A DNA stretch of 64,000 nucleotides from Marinomonas sp. TW1 (GTDB taxonomy: Bacteria > Pseudomonadota > Gammaproteobacteria > Pseudomonadales > Marinomonadaceae): assembly GCF_001625355.1 (NCBI RefSeq), contig NZ_JSEE01000011.1, forward strand, positions 1 through 64,000, given 5' to 3'. The notes under the pieces were generated by a model. It did not search any database. It had not been told where the DNA came from and saw nothing but the letters and a program-made list of their open reading frames with translations. How positions within the stretch are numbered: position 1 is the first letter of the stretch; each line of letters starts with the position of its first letter. Positions 1-9,839 of the stretch are shown one piece after another. The position numbers were made by a program, and so were the translations under genes.

Positions 1-79
1 TTCGGGCAATGGATCTTGAGCCTTGGTGTTGAGATAACTTGGCTAAAGACAGTTTAAATGCTCTGTGATATTTGGACAT
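1..79. other. Left edge, no gene assigned
   Basis: No complete gene is visible. On the plus strand one frame is open from the first base to a TAA at 55-57 and could be the last 18 codons of a gene lying to the left. The peptide is too short to identify. In related gammaproteobacteria tldD often follows the nitrilase gene of the mre operon. No tldD-like sequence is seen on the minus strand here. Confidence 0.3.
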
Positions 80-121
80 AAAAAGACCCCCAGTAATTGG
101 AATGTCCAACTATTGGGGGTC
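80..121 (-). terminator. Rho-independent terminator of the mre-yhdP-nit operon
   Basis: A nearly perfect inverted repeat (arms 85-101 and 105-121, loop ATG, a few G-U pairs) is followed on the minus strand by five T residues (complement of 80-84). It lies about 40 bases beyond the stop of the nitrilase gene and should end the operon that starts with mreB. There is no T-run on the plus-strand side, so it probably works in one direction. Confidence 0.8.
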
Positions 122-161
122 AGTTCATTGCATCAAAACGGGCTTTTTTACGTCATCGTCA

Positions 162-992
162 TTACAAACGTCGATGGGACAAACAAGGCATTTTATCCCG
201 GCATTTAACTAACTCTGATTTGTGGATTCTTTGCACAAAATAACCCGACTCTTCAGACAAAGATAATTGTTTTTCTCCGAAAGGCGAATATAAGCAGCTG
301 TGACCATATGTTTGACGTTTTTCATTATGCCAACCACACTGATTCACCCCCAACACAAAGCATTGATTTTCTATTGCACGAGCTGCCAACAAGGTCGACC
401 AATGAGCCTTCCCTGTGACATAAGTAAAGGCCGCAGGCACCAATAATAATTCCGCACCCTGTCCTGAAAGCTGGCGGTAAAGCTCAGGAAACCGTAGATC
501 ATAGCAAATACTTAGCCCCACCTTAAAGCCATCAATATCGACGACTTTGGGCAATAAATCACCCGGTTCAATCACCTCAGACTCTAAATAAGATCCCGCT
601 TTATCATCGACGGTGACATCAAACAAATGAATTTTATCGTACCTTTCTATTAACTCTCCGTCCGGCCCAATCACCCACAAAGTTTGACGAACTCGTCCAG
701 AGGATACAGGTTGACCCGATTCCGTTTGAATGGATGGATGAGAACCAATTACCAAATAAATACCCAAACCTTTCGCCAGCTCGGAGACTTCTGTCAGTAT
801 TTGCTGCTGAACATCTGACTCAGCGAGACGCCGCATGCCTTTGCCATCAAACAAAAACACATTTTCTGGCAACACCACTAGACGGGCACCCTCTTTAGCG
901 GCCGCCGTCACCAAGCGTTTTACTTCTAAAAGATTTTCATGCCACACATTACTACTGGTCAATTGAATGGCGGCAACAGATAAGCTTTCCAT
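162..992 (-). CDS. Carbon-nitrogen hydrolase (Nit/omega-amidase-like)
   Basis: This is a 276-residue nitrilase-superfamily amidase of the Nit1/YbeM type. Proteins of this type hydrolyse amides such as deaminated glutathione; the substrate here is an inference. The catalytic Glu-Lys-Cys triad is visible: E43 in LPENVF, K120 in YDKIHLFD and C163 in SICYDLRFPELYR. The protein is full length and cytoplasmic, with no signal peptide. Its ATG overlaps the yhdP TAA by one base (TAATG), so it is the last, translationally coupled gene of the mreBCD-maf-rng-yhdP operon, a common arrangement in gammaproteobacteria. A terminator follows. Family assignment is firm; the exact amidase specificity is not. Confidence 0.9.
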   Translation of the reverse strand: MESLSVAAIQLTSSNVWHENLLEVKRLVTAAAKEGARLVVLPENVFLFDGKGMRRLAESDVQQQILTEVSELAKGLGIYLVIGSHPSIQTESGQPVSSGRVRQTLWVIGPDGELIERYDKIHLFDVTVDDKAGSYLESEVIEPGDLLPKVVDIDGFKVGLSICYDLRFPELYRQLSGQGAELLLVPAAFTYVTGKAHWSTLLAARAIENQCFVLGVNQCGWHNEKRQTYGHSCLYSPFGEKQLSLSEESGYFVQRIHKSELVKCRDKMPCLSHRRL

Positions 993-3900
993 TAATTTTT
1001 CCCTTGTTTTGGCTTATAGCGAACTGGCGTGATCTCTGGATCACTAAATGACCCTTTCACCTTATATTGGACACTGGTTACTTTTGAAATTTGATCGCCA
1101 ATCAGCTTATCCGTAATGAATAATAGACCTGCCAATTGTGGCGTTCCCCAGATCAAACCCGCCAGAGGCAAAGTACCCGAAATAGGGAAAGTCGCCGTCA
1201 ACGTTTCGTCCAGGGTTTCATCCACAATATTTGCCGTACCGGATAAATACAATTCCGCCGTTGGAGAAATAATAGAAACCGGCTTTTTGGTGGTTAATAC
1301 ACCGTCCTTCAGCTGCATTTCTCCATTAAACTCATCATAAGTTAAACCAGGTTCATAAATATCAGAAAAATCCAATGTTAAACGACGACTCAATGCGCCA
1401 ATATTAAAAATGCCCAATGCTTTCAAAAAGGCAGGCAGTTCATCCACTTGGCTGAAATTTCCATCTTCGGCTGAGAATTTAATGTGACCAGTGACCGTCT
1501 CTCGATCAAAATGGAATGGATGACCATGCCAGCTTAACGCCACATCAATATTGAACGAGTCCGATGACACAAAGGCTTCATCTGAGAATTTACCCGTCAA
1601 CTCGGCCAGATCCTTGCCTTTTGTGTTAATGTTAAACTCAACATTCGAACTTAAACCTGTATCCTGCCAAAACAAGCTAGCATTGAAATGGCCGGTTTTC
1701 AGTTTGGTTGAGATAGGCTCTATCCTTAAAGTATCGCCTTGTTGAGCAACCTTCAACTGCCAATCACCATATGGTTTTTCGTTTAAATACAACTCATCCA
1801 CTGACAGAGTCATATTCGGCACATCTTGCGCTGCAATCGGTGCCCGATCCGCCCCATTCGAGTTCACATCCGGCTTACTATTGAGATCGTCACCAGCAGA
1901 AAGTTCATCTTCTTTTGCAAAGCGCCAACTGAGAAAACCAAAATGCAAATCTGGCTGACCATTAATATCTCGTAGCGCAAAATCCACTTCGTCAGCATTC
2001 ACCAGTAAGGTTTTATTTTGCGACCCATCGTAACGAATTTTGAGGTTATTCCATTGATTGTTGGTGTTTATATCAAGCTGATCAATGATTAAATCGATTC
2101 TGGAAAGCAAAGCAGGTGGTCCGGTTTCTGGCGCTTTAGAAGCCTCTAACTCTTGATGTAGACCAAGCATAATATCCTGCCAAGCGGAAACAGATAGATG
2201 CTCCAGCTCACCACGAATGACCAACCCTTTTGGAATGGTCTTGGCAAAGGGCATCGTTTTTGTTGTATTTAACAATAACTCCCCTCCCGTGAACCCGTTG
2301 CTTTGCATTAAGAAGCGCCCCTGAGAAAGCCCATCATAATTAATGTCCACCACTAGGTCTTGCTCATGCTGCATTAGCTTAACTTCCAGTGATTTACTTT
2401 CGTCAGACACTTTCCCAACAGGCGCAGGCAATGACAACGCGACTCCCTGCAGATCACTTTTAATATTAAGATCCACCTGGCCATCTTGTGATTGATTGAC
2501 CGCTAATTTACCTCGATAGAGAGTTGTGCCAGATATTTGGCTAATAACAGCCTCAGGAAATTTATGCCATTGAGCAATTCGTTGCGGCTGCACCTCACCA
2601 GAGAGGTCTCCTAAGACAGATATGCCTTGTTCAGATTGCGTGGAAGATAAAGTGAGATGGGACTGACCACCAAATAACGTGGCATCAAACTCAGACCCTA
2701 GTAAACCGTTTTCTGAGTCGTATTTGAGCTGACCTTGATCAATCTCTAGACTCAAACCAATATCCCCAATGGTCAATGGATTCTGAGCAAAATCGACCTG
2801 CAAATCGACTTTAGGCGTAAGCTGCTCACTAAATGGTATTGATATATCGAATCGTCCGTTTATCTCACCCGCTAATTGCCAATTCTCAAAAGGCTTCAAT
2901 ACGGAGTCAGCCAACGGGCTTGCAGACAACATAGAAAGCACATTTTTCGAATCTTCTATCATCTCTCCCTTAATGTTTAACCAATCCGCTTTACCGTTCA
3001 CAACGGGGACAGAAATAGCTAGGTTTGAGATTGGCAAGCTTTGCATCATAGCGGAATCAACTTGAACAAGAACGCCGGATTTATCCAACTCAAAATGACC
3101 ATTCACCTTATTTGCGGTCGGCCAATTTTTGTCAAAGGTTAAGGATAAATCACTCACGTCCATCTGAAGTCGAACATGGGAATCATAGTTATCCGACAAA
3201 TTACTGTGTATTAGCAGATCAAAACTGTCCACTTGACCGGCATTTGCAAAAGACCCTTCTAACCATTGATCAAGATCTTTATTAAGTACCTTGGGTGGCA
3301 CATAGGTCAGACGATCCATCACTGGCAGATTGTCACCATGCAAATCCAGGGCAATCCAGTCAGGCAGATCCTGACGAACCTCAAGGCGAAAACCACCTTG
3401 AACATTCGCCCCATTTCGCTCGATCATTAAATCTTGCCCAGCCACCAAATAAATATCTTGCTGCTTTTGCCAACGAACATAACCCGATACAGACTGAGTT
3501 AACCAAGTATCATCATAAAGTTCATCAAACGCCAATTGACTATCATGACCAATAAAGTCGATGTAACCACTGGTGTCCGATAAGCCAAACACTGCATCAA
3601 TATTATTGGCTCTCGGTATGCCATTATGCCCTTCAACAGAAGCCGATGCTAAATTGGTTACCAACTCAAAATGAGGCTCATCATCATTAAAATCTAACGT
3701 TAAACGCCCGTTTTTAGCGGTACCTCGTGGCGCTAACCCCGACAAAATTTTATACGCTCGAGCCTCCTCTGGTAATACTTGTCTCGCCAGCCCATTCATC
3801 AACTCAAGATTAAGTTGATCGAAAGATAAAGTAGCTCGACGGGTTAAGTCAGACCAATTAAGTGCCAAATTGCTAGCGGCATAAGAGGTCCCATCCGTCT

Positions 3901-4840
3901 CAGCAAACGTAAGATCTTGAACCTCTAATTTGACACTCGGCTTGTCCAATTTAAGCTGCAAATTGGCTGCTGCAGACACTCGGTATTCCTCACCATTTTG
4001 AAAACCTAACTGCAACTTCGTTGACGCCAATTGAGCGGAGATTTCTTTGCCAACTAAAGCATTCAACCAAACATTACCACCAAAACGAGCTGTTTTGAGC
4101 GCAGGAATCTTATCTGACAGCAGCGCCGAAACCGGCAAATCAACCACTGGCATTGTTATCTCAGCATTTACTCGGTAATGCCCTAAAAACCCTAATGGCT
4201 CTTCGATCCTTGCATTGACTTGAAAAGGCTCTTTGCCATCGTCCAAATAAAATGTAGAAGTTAACAGTGACTCGAATTGTTTTTGAAAGAGATAAATTTC
4301 AGGAAAGGCAATGCGATGGAAACCTAGGCGCTCACTGTGCAATTGTAAGCGGGCTTCTTGAATAGAAAAGTTTTTCTGGGCGGATAAATAGCCCAATACC
4401 CTTTCTAGACCAATCTCATCATTGACTTGTTGTTTTGCCTCAGCGCCATTTAAACGCCATTGTCCATCCGTCTCTTGCAAGGAAATGACGGGGCTAACAA
4501 AACGAATATAGGTAAACTGAGGCTGCAACGTAAGCAAAGAATGGATGGTATCAATGCGCACTCGCACTTCATCGATATCAATCGCTGGCGTGCCATTTGC
4601 CGTCAATCGAAAGTCAGACACCGAAAAAATCGGATCGACACCCTCTAAGGCACCATCTACCGGACCTAAACTGACAGGATAACCCGTTATTTGCGTCAGA
4701 TTGCGCTCGATTTGAGGACGATAATTGTCCAAATACGGCAGCAAATAACCAACACTGGACGCAAACACAGCCAGTATGATGGAAAATGTGACAAGCCCCC
4801 AAAAACAAAACAGGGTTAGCTTGCGGAATATCCAACTCAT
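992..4840 (-). CDS. yhdP: YhdP family AsmA-like protein
   Basis: A 1282-residue protein with an N-terminal membrane anchor (about residues 8-32) followed by a very long beta-rich periplasmic region. A conserved AsmA-like C-terminal part contains runs such as LDFSDIYEPGLTYDEFNGEM (about 1165-1185). The length matches the TIGR02099/YhdP family (about 1,270 residues in E. coli). YhdP, TamB and YdbH are bridge-like proteins that carry phospholipid from the inner to the outer membrane. The gene lies 17 bases after rng with a weak ribosome-binding site, and its stop overlaps the start of the nitrilase gene. The position after rng is the usual one for the family. The protein appears intact. Confidence 0.92.
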   Translation of the reverse strand: MSWIFRKLTLFCFWGLVTFSIILAVFASSVGYLLPYLDNYRPQIERNLTQITGYPVSLGPVDGALEGVDPIFSVSDFRLTANGTPAIDIDEVRVRIDTIHSLLTLQPQFTYIRFVSPVISLQETDGQWRLNGAEAKQQVNDEIGLERVLGYLSAQKNFSIQEARLQLHSERLGFHRIAFPEIYLFQKQFESLLTSTFYLDDGKEPFQVNARIEEPLGFLGHYRVNAEITMPVVDLPVSALLSDKIPALKTARFGGNVWLNALVGKEISAQLASTKLQLGFQNGEEYRVSAAANLQLKLDKPSVKLEVQDLTFAETDGTSYAASNLALNWSDLTRRATLSFDQLNLELMNGLARQVLPEEARAYKILSGLAPRGTAKNGRLTLDFNDDEPHFELVTNLASASVEGHNGIPRANNIDAVFGLSDTSGYIDFIGHDSQLAFDELYDDTWLTQSVSGYVRWQKQQDIYLVAGQDLMIERNGANVQGGFRLEVRQDLPDWIALDLHGDNLPVMDRLTYVPPKVLNKDLDQWLEGSFANAGQVDSFDLLIHSNLSDNYDSHVRLQMDVSDLSLTFDKNWPTANKVNGHFELDKSGVLVQVDSAMMQSLPISNLAISVPVVNGKADWLNIKGEMIEDSKNVLSMLSASPLADSVLKPFENWQLAGEINGRFDISIPFSEQLTPKVDLQVDFAQNPLTIGDIGLSLEIDQGQLKYDSENGLLGSEFDATLFGGQSHLTLSSTQSEQGISVLGDLSGEVQPQRIAQWHKFPEAVISQISGTTLYRGKLAVNQSQDGQVDLNIKSDLQGVALSLPAPVGKVSDESKSLEVKLMQHEQDLVVDINYDGLSQGRFLMQSNGFTGGELLLNTTKTMPFAKTIPKGLVIRGELEHLSVSAWQDIMLGLHQELEASKAPETGPPALLSRIDLIIDQLDINTNNQWNNLKIRYDGSQNKTLLVNADEVDFALRDINGQPDLHFGFLSWRFAKEDELSAGDDLNSKPDVNSNGADRAPIAAQDVPNMTLSVDELYLNEKPYGDWQLKVAQQGDTLRIEPISTKLKTGHFNASLFWQDTGLSSNVEFNINTKGKDLAELTGKFSDEAFVSSDSFNIDVALSWHGHPFHFDRETVTGHIKFSAEDGNFSQVDELPAFLKALGIFNIGALSRRLTLDFSDIYEPGLTYDEFNGEMQLKDGVLTTKKPVSIISPTAELYLSGTANIVDETLDETLTATFPISGTLPLAGLIWGTPQLAGLLFITDKLIGDQISKVTSVQYKVKGSFSDPEITPVRYKPKQGKN

Positions 4841-4857
4841 GTTAAAAAGCCATTCAA

Positions 4858-6312
4858 TTAGCGAAGCACAACATCATATTGATCTTGCGTATAGACAGAG
4901 TCAACCTGAAAGCGAATGGTTTTACCAATGAAGGCTTCCAATTCGGCAACAGCCGCACTTTCTTCGTCTAAAAACCGCTCAACCACAGAAGTGGATGCCA
5001 AGACAGTATAAGTTTGCGAGTCATAAGCACGATCAGCCCGTAGAATTTCACGAAACACTTCGTAGCAAACCGTTTCAGGTGTTTTCACCAAGCCACTGCC
5101 ACGACAGGCACGACAAGGTTCACACAAAGTCTGACCAAGGCTTTCACGAGTTCGCTTACGCGTCATCTCGACTAAACCAAGTTCAGAGACACCAGTAATC
5201 TTCGTTTTCGCATGATCGGTATCTAGTACCTTTTCAAGCATGCGTAACACCTGGCGCTTATGCTCTTCGTCTTCCATATCAATGAAGTCGATAATGATGA
5301 TGCCACCAAGGTTTCTAAGTCGTAATTGGCGTCCAATGGCCGTTGCGGCTTCCAAATTTGTCTTATAGATGGTTTCTTCAAGATTTCGGCTACCAACAAA
5401 CGCACCCGTGTTCACATCGATGGTGGTCATCGACTCAGTTTGCTCAACCAATAAATAACCACCAGACTTAAGCTGGACTTTTCGATCTAACGCTTTATGA
5501 ATTTCATCTTCGACACTGTATAAGTCGAAAATAGGACGCTCACCAGGATAATACTCAATCCGTCCGACCAACTCAGGAATGAAGTCATCCGCAAACGAAC
5601 GCAATTTGGCATAATTCTCTTTTGAGTCTATACGTATTTTTTCAGTTGTGAGGCTAACCAAATCTCGCATGGTACGAAGATGCAAAGGTAGATCTTCGTA
5701 TATGACAGAGGGGGCTTTGGCATTTTTCATACGACGCTTTACGGATTGCCAAAGACGCGTAAGGAACTTGATATCCGCCAGAATTTCTTCTTCGCCAGCC
5801 CTTTCAGCCGCAGTCCGTAAAATATAACCACTGTTTTCATCCGCATCCGTCAAAGCTTCCGAGACCAACAGCTTAAGACGATCACGTTCTTGTTCATCTT
5901 CAATCCGTTGACTCACACCAACGTGAGATTGATCTGGCATATAAACTAAGTAACGAGACGGTATAGAAAGATGAGTCGTTAAGCGCGCACCCTTGCTGCT
6001 AATAGGATCTTTTGTCACTTGCACGACCAATGACTGACCCTCACGAAGGTAGTCACCAATTTGATCACTCGGGTTCACCGCATCTCGATCGGCCACTTCA
6101 GAAACATGAATAAAAGCCGCTCGCTCCAAACCAATATCAACAAAAGCCGCCTGCATTCCAGGCAAAACACGAACAACTTTGCCCTGATAAATATTACCAA
6201 CAATGCCCTTACGGCTAGAACGTTCAATGTAAACTTCTTGCAATACCCCATTTTCAACGAGGGCAACTCGAATTTCCATGGGAGTGACATTAATGAGTAC
6301 GTCTTCACTCAT
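4858..6312 (-). CDS. rng: Ribonuclease G
   Basis: A 484-residue RNase E/G family endonuclease that matures the 5' end of 16S rRNA and degrades some mRNAs. An S1 domain lies near residues 36-120 (GIVGNIYQGKVVRVLPGMQA), followed by the catalytic DNase I-like region with TTIDVNTGAF and IIIDFIDM. The zinc-link cysteines are in CEPCRACRGSG near residue 400. The length agrees with E. coli RNase G (489), and the long scaffold tail of RNase E is absent. The ATG at 6312 has a strong GGAGGTG six bases upstream, which lies inside the end of maf. The two genes overlap by eight bases, so translation is probably coupled. Confidence 0.96.
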   Translation of the reverse strand: MSEDVLINVTPMEIRVALVENGVLQEVYIERSSRKGIVGNIYQGKVVRVLPGMQAAFVDIGLERAAFIHVSEVADRDAVNPSDQIGDYLREGQSLVVQVTKDPISSKGARLTTHLSIPSRYLVYMPDQSHVGVSQRIEDEQERDRLKLLVSEALTDADENSGYILRTAAERAGEEEILADIKFLTRLWQSVKRRMKNAKAPSVIYEDLPLHLRTMRDLVSLTTEKIRIDSKENYAKLRSFADDFIPELVGRIEYYPGERPIFDLYSVEDEIHKALDRKVQLKSGGYLLVEQTESMTTIDVNTGAFVGSRNLEETIYKTNLEAATAIGRQLRLRNLGGIIIIDFIDMEDEEHKRQVLRMLEKVLDTDHAKTKITGVSELGLVEMTRKRTRESLGQTLCEPCRACRGSGLVKTPETVCYEVFREILRADRAYDSQTYTVLASTSVVERFLDEESAAVAELEAFIGKTIRFQVDSVYTQDQYDVVLR

Positions 6313-6919
6313 GAGACACCTCCTCTAAAGAATGAATTCCAAATTGTGATAACAGCTGCGCGCATTCAAACAAAGGCAAGCCAACAACCGCCGAATAAGA
6401 GCCTTGCATGGACTCAACAAACACAGCGCCGAGCCCTTGAATCGCATAAGAGCCAGCTTTATCCTGTGGTTCGCCACTACGCCAGTAGTGCTCAATTTCA
6501 AGGTCCGAAATAGCACGAAATCTCACCTCTGTATTCACACAAGTTGACACCTTATGGTCACCAGATAAATTCATAAGGCACAAAGACGTCATGACTTGAT
6601 GATTTCGTCCAGACAGCAAACGCAGCATCTGCTTTGCTTCCTCTAGATTAGCAGGCTTACCTAAAATTTTCTGATCGACCACCACACTAGTGTCTGATGC
6701 AACGAAAATAACAGGGGATGAAGTAGGAGTATGAAAAGCAGAAGGGAATTTAGCGGCTGCAGCAATGGCTTTTTCTTCCGCCATTCTTAATACATAGTCT
6801 TGCGGTATTTCCTGAGTCCGCGGTGTTTCGTTTATGTCTGCCGGCAGGACCTCAAACTCTCTCACTAAGAGACTTAACAGCTCTTTTCTTCTGGGGGAGG
6901 CCGAGGCCAATACAAGCAT
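6305..6919 (-). CDS. maf: Maf nucleotide pyrophosphatase (YhdE type)
   Basis: A 204-residue Maf/Ham1-fold protein. It opens with LVLASASPRRKELL, the family signature, and carries ASDTSVVVD, KILGKP, QDKAGSYAIQGLGA and GSYSAVVGLPL. These match the dTTP/UTP pyrophosphatase branch (E. coli YhdE), not the 7-methyl-GTP branch (YceF). It hydrolyses noncanonical or excess nucleoside triphosphates and is linked to septum control. The gene sits between mreD and rng as in many gammaproteobacteria. The ATG at 6919 is preceded by AGGAC at a usable distance. The protein is full length. Confidence 0.94.
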   Translation of the reverse strand: MLVLASASPRRKELLSLLVREFEVLPADINETPRTQEIPQDYVLRMAEEKAIAAAAKFPSAFHTPTSSPVIFVASDTSVVVDQKILGKPANLEEAKQMLRLLSGRNHQVMTSLCLMNLSGDHKVSTCVNTEVRFRAISDLEIEHYWRSGEPQDKAGSYAIQGLGAVFVESMQGSYSAVVGLPLFECAQLLSQFGIHSLEEVSHE

Positions 6920-6937
6920 AAAAATGTCCTATTAAAA

Positions 6938-7411
6938 TTATCTAATCGAGTAAATGCGCCGTACACTGCGTAGAATAATAAAAGACCATGGCCATAGAAG
7001 GCCAGTGACAACAGCAGGCATAAAAATAAGCAAAGTAGGTTCAGCATAGCCTAAATAGTGGTCAATCCAAAAATCGACTAGCTGATTTACGCTCACTAAA
7101 ACAGCAACAAAAACCCCTTGCTGCCAACGGTGGTACATTCTCAGTCGTTGATAAAACAAAGCGCAAGTGTAGGAAATAATGACGTAAGTTAATGAGTGTT
7201 GGCCAATAATACCGCCTTGCAGTAAGTCTACCATTAACCCCAGAACCCAAGCTAAGCCAACACCGACTCGGAAAGGTAAAGCGATTACCCAATACAAGAT
7301 TACCAGCAGCGCCCATTCTGGACGAAACCACAAAAACTCTTCAGGGAAAGGAATCGCCTCTAACATCAAAGCGGTCAACAAGGTAATCATAAAGACTACT
7401 AATGGTTTCAT
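6938..7411 (-). CDS. mreD: Rod shape-determining protein MreD
   Basis: A 157-residue integral membrane protein with about five hydrophobic segments. It is the small membrane partner of MreB and MreC in the elongasome that directs lateral wall synthesis. The typical MreD feature DLLQGGIIGQHSL (about residues 62-75) is present. The ATG shares its A with the TAA of mreC (TAATG at 7411), so translation is coupled. The length is normal for the family (162 in E. coli). The assignment rests on context plus this motif. Confidence 0.92.
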   Translation of the reverse strand: MKPLVVFMITLLTALMLEAIPFPEEFLWFRPEWALLVILYWVIALPFRVGVGLAWVLGLMVDLLQGGIIGQHSLTYVIISYTCALFYQRLRMYHRWQQGVFVAVLVSVNQLVDFWIDHYLGYAEPTLLIFMPAVVTGLLWPWSFIILRSVRRIYSIR

Positions 7412-8244
7412 TATCGCCCTGCCCCAGATTTTTCAATTAACATGACATGTCGACTCCGGCCTAACTGAGCCAAAGGAACAACATCAACACTAGCGTAGGA
7501 TTGACCAGATAATAATTTGACGCTTTTTACGACACCAACAGGGTAACCACGAGGAAAGCGTTTATCCAATCCTGACGTGGTTAATACATCACCTTTCTTA
7601 ATATCAATCGAGCGGGGCACACTTAACAGCTCCATGCGTTTCAAGTCCCCTGTTCCTTTGAGAATGCCGCGAAAGCCTGTTCGAGCAAGCTGTACAGGAA
7701 CAAAATGACTGGCATCCGCAATCAGCAACACACGACTGCTGTAAGCGGCTGTTTCAATGACTTGACCAAGCACACCAGTGGCATCCAACACTGGCTGACC
7801 AATATAGGCTCCAGACGAAAAACCCTTATCAATCATAATTCGGTGGCTGTAGGCATTCTGATCGAAACCAATTACCTCAGCCATGACAATCTTTTCATCA
7901 ACCCGTTGCGACGCGTCCAGCAGCTCTCGCAAACGTACGTTTTCAGCCTGTAATGACTCCAGTCGCTGCTGTTTACTGCGCAACACCAAAATCTCAGACA
8001 GTAACGCTTGATTCTCTTTTACCAAACCTTCGCGGCTTTCTAAATGTTCGCCAGCCCAGTAAAAAAGTTTCTTTGGCGCATTCACCACTTCCTGTATTGG
8101 CGTCACAATGAGACTCAAATACGGTCTCACTTGTGAGAATACAGCATAGCGGACATCAGCAACGATCATGATAATAGACAAAATAACAAGCACTACAAAT
8201 CGAGCGCTTGATATCTTACCGCCAAAAAGAAGCGAATTATTAAT
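7411..8244 (-). CDS. mreC: Rod shape-determining protein MreC, probable ATT start
   Basis: A periplasmic elongasome scaffold: a single N-terminal membrane segment, a coiled coil (about residues 75-105) and the two beta-barrel domains of MreC, with VLLIADASHFVPVQ and TSGLDKRFPRGYPVGVV recognisable. The first conventional codon is a GTG at 8193. That start has no ribosome-binding site and would remove the conserved cytoplasmic N-terminus. The frame is open up to an in-frame TAG at 8254-8256. Just inside it an ATT at 8244-8242 stands six bases after TAGGAG. Starting there gives 277 residues and restores INNSLLFGGKISSARFV, which fits the N-terminus of MreC proteins. ATT is therefore the preferred start. 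Family certain, start probable. Confidence 0.93.
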   Translation of the reverse strand: MNNSLLFGGKISSARFVVLVILSIIMIVADVRYAVFSQVRPYLSLIVTPIQEVVNAPKKLFYWAGEHLESREGLVKENQALLSEILVLRSKQQRLESLQAENVRLRELLDASQRVDEKIVMAEVIGFDQNAYSHRIMIDKGFSSGAYIGQPVLDATGVLGQVIETAAYSSRVLLIADASHFVPVQLARTGFRGILKGTGDLKRMELLSVPRSIDIKKGDVLTTSGLDKRFPRGYPVGVVKSVKLLSGQSYASVDVVPLAQLGRSRHVMLIEKSGAGR

Positions 8245-8260
8245 GTGAAGCTCCTAACCT

Positions 8261-9307
<1,047 letters not shown>

Positions 9308-9540
9308 TTATTACACCCTAATAAATACGATACGAACAGCTACAAAATGTAACAATCACTCGACCAATGGGCAAGCAATTCCAGTCAAATAATAAAATTC
9401 TTCTGATGAATCAATCTAAAACAGGTTTATCGGCCCGTGTTTTCAAATAAAACTCGGTTTTTCACTGAGTTAGCTTTATAGGCATGCAACTAAAGGATAC
9501 AATCAAGGCATTTACGACAATCGAAAGAATCAGGTGGAAC

Positions 9541-9828
9541 ATGTCCATAGACAAACAAGACGTGCAGAAAATTGCACACTTGGCTCGCCTTGCCTTAACG
9601 GAGGCAGATGCCGAACAATATCAGCAATCACTTTCCAGCGTTTTATCTCTTGTTGAACAGATGCAATCTGTCAATACAGATGGTATCGAACCCTTGTCCA
9701 ATCCCCTTGAAATGACGCAGCGTTTACGTGACGACGTGGTAACAGAAGACAATCGTCGTGACGATTTCTTAGTGAATGCACCGCAAACCGAAGCGGGCTT
9801 ATTCCTTGTACCTAAAGTGATTGATTAA
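9541..9828 (+). CDS. gatC: Asp/Glu-tRNA amidotransferase subunit C
   Basis: The 95-residue small subunit that stabilises GatA within the GatCAB amidotransferase, which converts Glu-tRNA(Gln) and Asp-tRNA(Asn) to the amidated forms. Typical features are [12 protein letters not shown] near the N-terminus and the C-terminal [10 protein letters not shown]. The frame is open further upstream (ATG at 9484). The start at 9541 is chosen because AGGTGG stands five bases before it and because homologues begin at this point with the HTH-like VQKIAHLA helix. It is the first gene of gatCAB, with 11 bases to gatA. Confidence 0.93.
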   Translation: MSIDKQDVQKIAHLARLALTEADAEQYQQSLSSVLSLVEQMQSVNTDGIEPLSNPLEMTQRLRDDVVTEDNRRDDFLVNAPQTEAGLFLVPKVID

Positions 9829-9839
9829 GAGAGACAAGC

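Noticed and set aside
6061-6513. 150-codon plus-strand open frame opposite rng and maf
   Set aside because: It lies fully antisense to two conserved genes and shows no family features.
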